In this document: in pieces, positions 37,779-44,163 of the stretch
How positions within the stretch are numbered: the stretch's first letter is position 1
Layout: each line of letters opens with the position of its first letter
Assembly: GCA_948745425.1 (NCBI GenBank)
Contig: CAPZDM010000005.1
Span: 1-44,163 of the forward strand
Direction: 5' to 3'
DNA from: an uncultured Clostridia bacterium
Lineage (GTDB): Bacteria > Bacillota > Clostridia > TANB77 > CAG-508
Length of the DNA stretch: 44,163 bases
Notes under the pieces: generated by a model
The model's database searches: none
The model's input: the letters and a program-made list of their open reading frames with translations, nothing else
Told to the model about the DNA's origin: nothing
Translations under genes and position numbers: made by a program

Positions 37779-37807
37779 TTTACAAAAACAAGGAATAATG
37801 TTATTAT
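37779..37807 (+). promoter_or_regulatory. Candidate promoter with no ORF directly downstream
   Basis: TTTACA (37779-37784), 17 bp, TATTAT (37802-37807), lying 31 bp beyond the paired palindromes. Transcripts would run through the hairpin at 37841-37855 and could reach the toxin-antitoxin genes. Confidence 0.4.
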
Positions 37808-37840
37808 ATATACAAATTTAAATCAATTTATTTTAATCTT

Positions 37841-37855
37841 TAGGCAATTCGCCTA
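37841..37855. repeat. Small hairpin TAGGC-AATTC-GCCTA
   Basis: A 5-bp perfect stem (37841-37845, 37851-37855), loosely extended by flanking TTAAT/ATTAA. The only GC-containing structure in an otherwise featureless AT-rich stretch. Role unknown. Confidence 0.45.
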
Positions 37856-37908
37856 TTAATTTCAAATTATTTAAAAATTTAAGAATAAAAATATTAAATA
37901 TAAAAATA

Positions 37909-37937
37909 TTGACACGTGATAACAAATATGTTATTAT
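37909..37937 (+). promoter_or_regulatory. Toxin-antitoxin promoter with embedded operator dyad
   Basis: TTGACA (37909-37914), 17 bp, TATTAT (37932-37937). The spacer holds the perfect dyad ATAACA-AATA-TGTTAT (37919-37934), where an XRE-type antitoxin bound as a dimer would block the promoter, as is usual for these autoregulated operons. Confidence 0.7.
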
Positions 37938-37962
37938 ATTAGTACAATATAGAAGGAGCAAT

Positions 37963-38320
37963 ATGTATAAAATTATTTTTTATCAAGACAATAAACGGAA
38001 GAAATGAAGTAAAAGAATATATAGAAAGACTAAGAAAAGAGAATAATAAAGATAGCAGAATAAAAATGAATAAAATAATAGCTTACATGAGAAGATTAAA
38101 AGAAAGAGGTCTAAGCTTAGGAGAAAATTATATAAAACATATAGATAAACAAATATGGGAATTAAGACCTTTAAAAGAGAGAATATTGTTTGGTCATATG
38201 GAGAATAATGAATTTATTATCTTAAGTTATTTTATGAAACAGACACAAAAAACACCTAGAAAAGAAATTCAAAAAGCAAAGAGATATTTAGAAGATTATA
38301 AAAGGAGGAACAGAACATGA
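37963..38320 (+). pseudogene. HigB/RelE-type toxin (Gp49-like), frameshifted in a T-run
   Basis: ATG 37963 has a good ribosome site (AGAAGGAG, 37951-37958) and encodes MYKIIF before going out of register and stopping at 38005. The other frame continues KTINGRNEVKEYIERL and then WELRPLKERILFGHM and FMKQTQKTPRKEIQKAKRY, the standard sequence of phage-Gp49-like RelE/HigB mRNA-cleaving toxins. Shortening the T6 run (37976-37981) to T5 restores one frame of about 118 residues. The ATG at 38066 is internal with no ribosome site. So the toxin is inactive as read, unless the T-run slips or the base is an error. Overlaps the antitoxin start by 4 bp (ATGA). Confidence 0.85.
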
Positions 38321-38613
38321 AAGATAAAGAATTAACATGGGATGAATTTGAGAAAACTTTGAAATTAACTCCAGAAGAAGAACAAGAAATCCGTTTTGAG
38401 GAAGAATTAATTGAAATGGAGATTAAGGCTCGTGAAAAGGCAAGATTATCACAAAGAGATTTAAGCGAAAAAACGGGAATTAAACAATCTGCAATAGCAA
38501 GAATTGAAAAAAGACGTTGTTCACCAAGTGCATCTACTTTAATAAGATTATTAGTTCCAATGGGTTATACATTAAGGATTGTACCAATAAATGAGAAGAA
38601 GAATGAAAAATAA
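38317..38613 (+). CDS. XRE-family (HigA-like) antitoxin
   Basis: 98 residues. An acidic N-terminal helix region (LTWDEFEKTLKLTPEEEQEI) precedes a helix-turn-helix: LSQRDLSEKTGIKQSAIARIE, then SPSASTLIRLLVPMGYTLRI. The order toxin then antitoxin with a 4-bp ATGA overlap is the HigBA arrangement. It would neutralise the toxin and repress the promoter at 37909 through the ATAACA dyad. It is intact although the toxin is not. It is followed by a bidirectional terminator. Confidence 0.88.
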   Translation: MKDKELTWDEFEKTLKLTPEEEQEIRFEEELIEMEIKAREKARLSQRDLSEKTGIKQSAIARIEKRRCSPSASTLIRLLVPMGYTLRIVPINEKKNEK

Positions 38614-38640
38614 TCTGTTTTTCTTCTCTGTCCCCAAAAG

Positions 38641-38675
38641 AAAAAAACAAAGAGGCTAAGCCTCTTTGTTTTTTT
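38641..38675. terminator. Shared bidirectional terminator
   Basis: AAAAAAACAAAGAGGC (38641-38656), loop TAA, GCCTCTTTGTTTTTTT (38660-38675), a 16-bp perfect stem with A- and T-tracts. It ends the antitoxin transcript and, on the minus strand, would end module B 16 bp after its stop. Its CAAAGAG core is the same as in the module A terminator at 37623. Confidence 0.92.
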
Positions 38676-38691
38676 ATATATTTTGTATAAA

Positions 38692-40740
38692 TTATTTTTC
38701 TACAAATTTTACAGTTACAGGTCTTGTTAATCCAGTAGCTGTATCTTTAAAGGTAATAGTAATTCCATTTTCTCCACAATCAGCATCTGTAAGCCATATA
38801 ATGACTTTGCTATTACTTGCATTTGTAGTCCAATCTGGAACATCTGACTTGTCACAGTCTTCAATTCCATAACCACCAGTTGTTGTTAAGTTTGTATTAT
38901 TTATACCTAGATCTAATATTAATCCAAACCATTTTCCTTTAGCATGACCATTGTTGTATGATTCCATTGTACCTGTTTCTGTTACTGTTATAACATCACC
39001 ATTTCTAGTAACATTAACACTACTCATGTTCTTTTTAATTTGAGCTCCAAAATCATGTGTACATGTTTGGTCTTTACATAAAACTTTTTCAATACCTTTA
39101 ACACTTAATCCAGATATCTTAAACCATGTAGATTTGTCTGATATTTTTGAGCAATTTGAACAATATTGATATATCCCATCTGCTCTTGTTTCTGTTGCTC
39201 CTACAAAATTATGTCCTAATGCTACTGGTAATACATAATCTCCTATAGCAATACCTTTATCTGGATCTGCTACTGTTGCTGGTACAATGTTATTAGCATT
39301 TAAAAGCTTTACTACTGCTGATTTTGTATTTGCATCTAATGCATCTAATGCAACTTTTGTTGTAGTTATTTCACTTACACATCCTGAACATTTTATTTTT
39401 GCAGGTGTAGTACAAGTTTCTTTTACATATTCATATTTATGTCCTGCTTTTTCTGTTGTTGGTTCTTCTATTTTTTGATTACATGTTGTACATGTGTATG
39501 TTTTATATCCGTCCTTAGAACATGTAGCCCCATACACTTTTTCTGATCCTGCTAATGGTGTATGTTTTGAAGCTTCAGTAATTTCTACAACAACTGTTTG
39601 TCTACAATTTGTATTTGCACATTTAAATACTTTTACTCTTGCATGTGTACAATCTACATTTCCTGTTGTAACAACATATCCATTTGCATCTTCTTCGTAT
39701 ATGTTAGTTCCATCAACATTTTTTCCTGTTATTTTAATTATTCCTTCTTTAACTGGTTTTGTTGTGTCTATTCTATGTTCTAATCTTTTTTCAACTATTG
39801 TTGTTATTGTTTCTCCACAATCATTAGCACAATCATAAGTTTCTGCCACATCTTGTGTACAAGTTGCGTGAACATCTCCAGTGTCTACACTAACTGGTTG
39901 AAGTTCGCCCTTAGTGTTATATACAGCATATCCTCTTTTAATTGTAGCACCTTCTTTTTTATGTCCTAATGCAGATACAGTTTTTGTTAATTTATCTCCA
40001 CATGCAGCACAAACTTTTAGTTCTAGTCCAGATTTTGTACATGTTGGAGCTAATGAAGCATCAGTAATTACTCTATAATCATGATCTAATTTTTTAGTAG
40101 TTTCTACTTTTGTTTCTCCACATACTTTACATTTATATGTTATTACTCCTTCTGCTGTACAAGTAGCAGCTACATCAGATACTTTTTCGAATTTATGAGC
40201 TGAAATTGGTCTTATGAATTTTTGATTACATTCATTACAAGTAACTTCTTCTGCACCATCTTTAACACAATTTACTACTCCCTCTGTTATTTTTCCTTCT
40301 CCAACAGGAGTTGATGATACGTGGTCTATCATAGGAACGGTTTCTTCTATCATATCACCACAAACACATTGTTTAAATATTTTTCCTTCCTTTGTACATG
40401 TTGCTTCTATTGTACCATTGTTTTCAACTTTAACATATTCATGTGTATGAACAACATCTTCAGGTACTTCTGTCTTTACATCTCCACATATTGAACATTT
40501 TGAAACTTTTATACCTTCAATTGTATCAATTACTTGATAATCATGATAATCAGCAGAAGCTGGGATTACTCTTCTTTCTTCAGCTTTTCCGCATTCACAA
40601 GTGAAAATTCCTTCTCCGTCTTGTTGACATGTTGCTGCACTTATGACTTTTGTAAGTTTAAAGTCATGAACATGGTCTTCTGGGTCATATATAAAAGAGG
40701 GAAATAGGTTTACAAAGATTACGTTAGGAGTAAGAAAGTG
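38692..40740 (-). pseudogene. Headless silent cassette: Cys-rich module B
   Basis: Open on the minus strand from 40740 to the stop at 38692. Conservation with module A begins at 40683, at the codons for PEDHVH, and runs through VISAATCQQDGEGIFTCECG, IPASADYHDYQ, IFKQCVCGDM, GKITEGVV and KFIRPISAHKFEKVS to HTPLAGSEKVYGATC. The C-terminal ~180 residues (for example NMSSVNVTRNGDVITVTE and GYGIEDCDKSDVPDW) have no counterpart in A. Between 40684 and the stop at 40741 there is no ATG, ribosome site, signal peptide or repeat; the first ATG (40353) is 110 codons inside the conserved region. Thus this is a storage copy of 663 codons rather than a working gene. It would give a 827-residue protein if joined to the constant N-terminus. 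Confidence 0.85.
40666..40683 (-). repeat. Right 18-bp inverted repeat, probable recombination site
   Basis: On the minus strand CCAGAAGACCATGTTCAT, identical to 35807-35824 and in the same codon phase. Sequence upstream (40684-40740) shares nothing with the constant region at the left site, so the repeat marks the exact edge of homology. Confidence 0.75.
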
Positions 40741-40799
40741 TTAATTTTTAAGAATATATTTTAGAAAAATAAATTTAGCAATAAAAAATGCAGTAAAAT

Positions 40800-41963
40800 T
40801 TAACTGATTTTTTTAACTTCTTCTTTCATAAAATCCAAAGATACAGAAGTGTAAGTATCGCTTGTTATAGAGCTACCCTCGATATGACCAACCATTGCCT
40901 GAATTACGACTAAAGCAATTGATTTTTCTTGGCAACGAGTAATAAAAGTATGCCTTAAGGTATGAGTTCTTAAATAATTAGATATATTATTTTTGTTTAA
41001 AGTATCTAAAAAATCATTAATTCTTTTAGGTAAAATTAAAGAATTTCTTTGGTAGTCCCAGAATAATAAATTATAACTATTTGAAATTTTTTGTTGTAAA
41101 ATTTTTAAAATAATCTTCCTAGTTTCAGGTGTCATAGGGAAGGTTCTTTTTCCTTTATCTATATTAGTCCTTCTATTATATGTTTTTGTATGTTTACCCA
41201 AAATATATTTATTATTCTTTTTAGTTAAAGTTCTATATACAGTAATAGTATTTTTCTCCAAATCTATGCAATCACTAGAAAGTGCTAAAATTTCGCCAAT
41301 CCTCATGCCTGTATTTAATTGTAATAAAACAATTTGTTTATATTGTTTGTTAACATTAGATAGATTTAAACATTCAACTAATTTTTGTTCTTCATCAATC
41401 GTTAATGCTTGAATTCTTTTAGTTTCCTTTTTAGAAATTGGTTTATTCAAAGTCTCATCATTCATAGGATTAAAAGATATTTTTCTTCTCGATAAAGCAA
41501 TATTAAAGGTTTTATATAATAATCTCCAGATTTTATTAATTGAATTATTTGAATACTCTCTAATTTTATCCTTAGCATCTTCAATATCATCAACAGTTAT
41601 AAGATGTATAGGTTTATTTACAAAGTTAGAACAAGTCTTTTTAATTTGTTCTTCAGTATCTAAATCTCTAGTATAAGTAGAATCTCCTATTAAATTATCC
41701 TTGTATTTTTGTTCAATATGTTTTTCCAATATCTTAATAAAAGTATCTTTATCTTTTTCAAAATAAGTACCATTATTAAGCATAAACTTTAAATCAGTAA
41801 CTCTTTTCTTGAAGTCACTTATTTTTTCATCTTTTTTTTGTTGAATTGTTTTTCTTTGTCCATTATAGTGATATTGAAAAAACCAACGTTTCAAATTCTC
41901 ACTATAATACAATGAGCCTTCGCCATTTCCAACAGATTTTCTTCTACGATTTTTTGTTTCCAT
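40800..41963 (-). CDS. Tyrosine recombinase/integrase
   Basis: 387 residues. The N-terminus (NGEGSLYYSENLKRWFFQYHY) resembles the small arm-binding domain of Tn916-type integrases. A SAM-like core-binding domain (about residues 60-170) and the catalytic domain follow: Arg in LNTGMRIGEIL, His334 and Arg337 in HTLRHTFITRC, His360 in AMVGHIEG, and nucleophile Tyr371 in SDTYTSVS. All catalytic residues are present, so it should be active. It cleaves and rejoins DNA through a 3'-phosphotyrosine. Ribosome site GAAAGGAATGAATTTTT. Its stop lies 116 bp from the right 18-bp repeat, which makes it the prime candidate for the inversion. It may instead be the integrase of a degraded mobile element. Confidence 0.93.
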   Translation of the reverse strand: METKNRRRKSVGNGEGSLYYSENLKRWFFQYHYNGQRKTIQQKKDEKISDFKKRVTDLKFMLNNGTYFEKDKDTFIKILEKHIEQKYKDNLIGDSTYTRDLDTEEQIKKTCSNFVNKPIHLITVDDIEDAKDKIREYSNNSINKIWRLLYKTFNIALSRRKISFNPMNDETLNKPISKKETKRIQALTIDEEQKLVECLNLSNVNKQYKQIVLLQLNTGMRIGEILALSSDCIDLEKNTITVYRTLTKKNNKYILGKHTKTYNRRTNIDKGKRTFPMTPETRKIILKILQQKISNSYNLLFWDYQRNSLILPKRINDFLDTLNKNNISNYLRTHTLRHTFITRCQEKSIALVVIQAMVGHIEGSSITSDTYTSVSLDFMKEEVKKIS

Positions 41964-42020
41964 AAAAATTCATTCCTTTCATAATAATTTCTAAAATATT
42001 GATAAAAATATATAGCAAAA

Positions 42021-42086
42021 AAGTGCTTCAAGTAGTATAATCTAAGTAATTAAAATCAAAATTATACAAAGAAAATTGAAACACTT
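42021..42086. promoter_or_regulatory. Inverted repeat with facing TATAAT boxes upstream of the recombinase
   Basis: AAGTGCTTCAA (42021-42031) and TTGAAACACTT (42076-42086) are inverted with one mismatch. Inside them GTATAAT (42034-42040) and ATTATAC (42061-42067) form a second inverted pair. Each arm has a TATAAT reading inward, but the outer boxes are too close for a standard -35. The left box could serve the ATPase gene and the right the recombinase gene. Confidence 0.45.
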
Positions 42087-42131
42087 ATGAAAAAAGTATA
42101 TCATAAAAAAGATAAAAAATAAATAAAAACA

Positions 42132-42192
42132 ACAAATAACCGAAAAAAATACAACAATTTACCGAAAAATAAACATACAAATAACCGAAAAA
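42132..42192. repeat. Three 16-bp direct repeats (iteron-like)
   Basis: ACAAATAACCGAAAAA (42132-42147), ACAATTTACCGAAAAA (42154-42169) and ACAAATAACCGAAAAA (42177-42192), spaced 22 and 23 bp, about two helical turns. They lie between the leftward recombinase and rightward ATPase genes. Possible arm-type sites for the recombinase N-terminal domain, or a regulator's operators. Confidence 0.7.
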
Positions 42193-42248
42193 TATTGAAA
42201 TTATAAAAAAATTATGATAGAATAATAAGAAATTAGGGAGTGTATTTT

Positions 42249-43523
42249 ATGAATAATTATAAAAAAAGAATTGCAGATCAAGTATTGGAAAAAAAACTCA
42301 AAGGAAAAGGAGCTGTATTAATACAAGGTCCTAAATGGTGTGGAAAAACAACCACTGCAGAGCAAATTTCTAATAGTATATTATATATGGCAAAACCAGA
42401 GGATAAATCACAAAATTTAATATTAGCAGATATAAATCCAGCTATATTGTTAGAAGGAAATATACCTAGGTTAATTGATGAATGGCAAATCGCACCGAAA
42501 TTATGGGATGCTATAAGATTTGAAGTCGACCATAGAGAACAGGAGGGACAATTTATATTAACTGGTTCAGCAGTACCAGCTAATATGGAAGAAGTAACAC
42601 ATACAGGTACTGGAAGATTTGCCTGGCTTTTAATGAGACCAATGAGTCTATATGAATCAGGAGAATCAAATGGAAGTGTAAGTCTAGAAAAATTATTTAA
42701 TGAACCTAGTAATATTTCAGGAATTAGTGAATTAGAATTAGAAGATATTGCTTATTTATGTTGTAGAGGTGGGTGGCCTAGAAGTACTTTTATGGAGAAA
42801 GAAATAGCATTAGAACAAGCATTTGATTATTATGATGCAATTGTCCAATCAGATATTTCAAGAGTTGATAATATAAATAGAAATCCAGAAAGAGTAAAAA
42901 AATTAATGAGAACTTATGCTAGAAATTTAGGAAGCCAAGCATCAAATGAAACTTTAAAAAGTGATATGATTACTAATGATTCAGTTTCACTGGATACAGA
43001 CACAGTACTATCATATATTAACGCATTAAAAAAGATTTTTGTAATAGAAGAAGCACCTGCTTGGAATCCAAATTTAAGAAGTAAAACTGCAATAAGAACT
43101 TCAGACACAAGATATTTTGTAGATCCATCAATTGCAGTAGCTGCGTTAGGAATTGGACCTAAAGATTTAATCAAAGATTTAAACACATTTGGATTAATAT
43201 TTGAAACACTATGTATTAGAGACTTAAGAATATATGCTGAAAGTATAAATGGGAATGTATATCATTATAGAGATGGAAGCGATTTAGAATGTGACGCAGT
43301 TATACATTTAAGAAATGGTTCCTATGGACTAATAGAAATTAAATTAGGTGGAGATAGTTTAATAAATGAAGGAGCAAAAAATTTAAAACGAATGCATTCG
43401 AAAATAGATACAACTAAAATGAATAATCCTTCATTTTTAATGGTATTAACTGCTATAGGAAAATATGCATATAAAAGAGATGACAATGTTTATGTAGTTC
43501 CAATTAGTTGTTTAAAAAACTAG
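42249..43523 (+). CDS. AAA ATPase with DUF4143 domain
   Basis: About 424 residues. The N-terminal ATPase domain has the Walker A loop QGPKWCGKTTTAE and the Walker B-like LIDEWQIAPKLWDAIR, then QFILTGSAVPA (sensor 1-like) and RFAWLLMRPMSLYESGES. The C-terminal half (KTAIRTSDTRYFVDPSIA, ESINGNVYHYRDGSDLECDAVI, LIEIKLGG) matches DUF4143, a PD-(D/E)xK-like fold: Asp/Glu and EIK residues are visible. Such ATPases are common, of uncertain function, and often in accessory DNA. The start is ATG 42249, 8 bp after GGGAG; the in-frame GTG at 42240 overlaps that site. Confidence 0.88.
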   Translation: MNNYKKRIADQVLEKKLKGKGAVLIQGPKWCGKTTTAEQISNSILYMAKPEDKSQNLILADINPAILLEGNIPRLIDEWQIAPKLWDAIRFEVDHREQEGQFILTGSAVPANMEEVTHTGTGRFAWLLMRPMSLYESGESNGSVSLEKLFNEPSNISGISELELEDIAYLCCRGGWPRSTFMEKEIALEQAFDYYDAIVQSDISRVDNINRNPERVKKLMRTYARNLGSQASNETLKSDMITNDSVSLDTDTVLSYINALKKIFVIEEAPAWNPNLRSKTAIRTSDTRYFVDPSIAVAALGIGPKDLIKDLNTFGLIFETLCIRDLRIYAESINGNVYHYRDGSDLECDAVIHLRNGSYGLIEIKLGGDSLINEGAKNLKRMHSKIDTTKMNNPSFLMVLTAIGKYAYKRDDNVYVVPISCLKN

Positions 43524-43556
43524 AATATTTCAAAGCGAAAGGGATGAATTATAAAT

Positions 43557-44150
43557 ATGGAAAAAGTAGGAGTTTTTTTAAGTAGAATGCAACCAATACA
43601 TAATGCTCATTTATGGATGATAGAAAATGCACTAAAAGAAAATGATAAAGTACTTGTAATAATAGGAAGTTCTAATAAATCTGGAACAGAGAGAAACCCA
43701 TTACCTATAGATATAAGAAAGTCAATAGTAGAAAGTGCTATATATGAACATTTAAAAAATAAAAATTATATGCAAGAAAGTATTAAAATAATTACACTTT
43801 CAGACTGGTCATCAGAAGAAAATAATGATGATAAAGAATGGGGAAGATTAATTTACTATAATGTAGTTGGGAATATGGGAGTAAGGGAATTCTCCTATTA
43901 TAGTTCAGAAAACTCAGAAATGATAAAAGGATGGTTTGAAGAAGAACTAAAAGAAAGAATTAATTTTAGGTTCTTTTCAAGAAATAATGAATTTAATGGG
44001 CTTTCAGCAACAAAAGTTAGAGAAGCAATATTAAACAATGATGATGAATATATAAAAAAATATTGCCCTATAGAAGTTTTTGAAAGAAAAAATTTTATAA
44101 AAGAAGCGATAAAATGTAGTGTTACAATTGATGTGAAACAAAAAATATAG
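43557..44150 (+). CDS. Nicotinamide-nucleotide adenylyltransferase-like nucleotidyltransferase
   Basis: 197 residues. VGVFLSRMQPIHNAHLWMIE carries the HxxH-type nucleotidyltransferase motif (HNAH) of the NadM/NadR group. VLVIIGSSNKSGTERNPLP with IDIRKSIVESAI follows, and FNGLSATKVREAILNND is the ISxTxxR-like C-terminal signature. It would make NAD from NMN and ATP, in a salvage route separate from NadD at 4781. Related enzymes can use other nucleotides, so the substrate is inferred. Ribosome site AAAGGGATG; it lies 33 bp after the ATPase gene, with which it is likely cotranscribed. Confidence 0.8.
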   Translation: MEKVGVFLSRMQPIHNAHLWMIENALKENDKVLVIIGSSNKSGTERNPLPIDIRKSIVESAIYEHLKNKNYMQESIKIITLSDWSSEENNDDKEWGRLIYYNVVGNMGVREFSYYSSENSEMIKGWFEEELKERINFRFFSRNNEFNGLSATKVREAILNNDDEYIKKYCPIEVFERKNFIKEAIKCSVTIDVKQKI

Positions 44151-44163
44151 AAAAAAAGTGATT

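Larger units (their letters stand above)
35807..40683. other. Putative invertible segment (4877 bp)
   Basis: Bounded by the two 18-bp inverted repeats. Contains module A (plus strand), its terminator, a regulatory gap, a toxin-antitoxin pair, a bidirectional terminator and headless module B (minus strand). Inversion would place module B, in frame, behind the promoter, signal peptide and repeats at 35171-35806 and silence module A. The adjacent tyrosine recombinase gene (40800-41963) lies outside the segment, so its orientation and expression would be unchanged. The inversion itself is inferred, since only one orientation is given. Confidence 0.7.

Noticed and set aside
281..38002. All three frameshifted genes seem to have ACGGAA near the break, suggesting a common programmed site
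   Set aside because: ACGGAA also occurs in intact frames (pfkA near 16291, glf near 26820), and the toxin break is better explained by the T6 run at 37976-37981. The coincidence is weak.
38666..39838. Plus-strand frames opposite module B (for example 39494-39838)
   Set aside because: They are antisense shadows of the Cys-rich module. No ribosome sites, and module B is clearly the conserved frame.
35807..40683. The 18-bp inverted repeat as mere conserved coding sequence
   Set aside because: Possible, and kept as the main counter-hypothesis. But perfect identity over all 18 bases, next to weakly similar sequence on one side and unrelated sequence on the other, is not expected from protein conservation alone.
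35315..41963. Prophage or integrated conjugative element spanning the region
   Set aside because: Apart from the recombinase and toxin-antitoxin pair there are no phage structural, replication or conjugation genes, and no flanking att duplication or tRNA gene is visible.
42132..42192. CRISPR array or plasmid replication iterons
   Set aside because: Only three 16-bp units with 6-7 bp spacers, and no cas or rep gene nearby. Read instead as protein-binding direct repeats.

Overview
The window is AT-rich bacterial chromosome with tightly packed genes, strong purine-rich ribosome binding sites, canonical sigma-A promoters (TTGaaa-17-TATAAT type), Arg codons dominated by AGA, a SpoVB-type flippase, an LtaS-type enzyme, LytR-CpsA-Psr and YlbF proteins. 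Together these point to a low-GC Gram-positive (Bacillota, most likely a Clostridia lineage, perhaps an uncultured gut species). I cannot name the species.

Layout. 1-20900 is mostly housekeeping: a frameshifted fmt, glmM, metG, a thymidylate-kinase-like P-loop kinase, nadD, an LTA-synthase-like enzyme, an MFS transporter, a SpoVB-like flippase on the minus strand, a probable 6S RNA (10486-10723), a GT4 glycosyltransferase, a YlbF-family protein, recJ, a phosphohexomutase, pfkA, a small membrane-anchored protein, argS and an LCP-family ligase. 20947-33910 is a complete surface-polysaccharide cluster: initiating sugar-phosphate transferase, several GT2/GT4 enzymes (one broken by a frameshift), a Wzy-like polymerase, UDP-galactopyranose mutase (glf), a Wzx flippase, a DUF4422 protein and the dTDP-L-rhamnose genes in the order rfbD-rfbA-rfbC-rfbB. 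It predicts a polymer containing rhamnose and galactofuranose, which the upstream LCP protein could attach to the wall. A CaCA-type cation exchanger gene follows.

35171-42200 is the most interesting part. A promoter, signal peptide and three 43-residue repeats lead into a long Cys-rich module (module A, to 37591). About 3 kb further on, on the opposite strand, lies a second version of the Cys-rich module (module B, 40683 down to 38692) with no promoter, ribosome site, start codon, signal peptide or N-terminal repeats. Homology between A and B begins exactly at an 18-bp perfect inverted repeat, CCAGAAGACCATGTTCAT (35807-35824 on plus, 40666-40683 on minus). It is read in the same codon phase in both copies (Pro-Glu-Asp-His-Val-His). 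Inverting the 4.9-kb segment would therefore join module B in frame to the expressed N-terminus, giving an 827-residue protein in place of the 758-residue one. Each module has its own stop codon and terminator. A tyrosine recombinase gene (40800-41963) sits 116 bp outside the right-hand repeat. I infer a site-specific inversion system that switches the exposed part of a secreted or surface protein. A toxin-antitoxin pair with a frameshifted toxin and unusual palindromes lie inside the segment.

The right end has three 16-bp direct repeats upstream of the recombinase, an AAA/DUF4143 ATPase gene and an NMN-adenylyltransferase-like gene. A family of GC-rich hairpins, including two near-identical 50-bp elements, is scattered between genes throughout the window.
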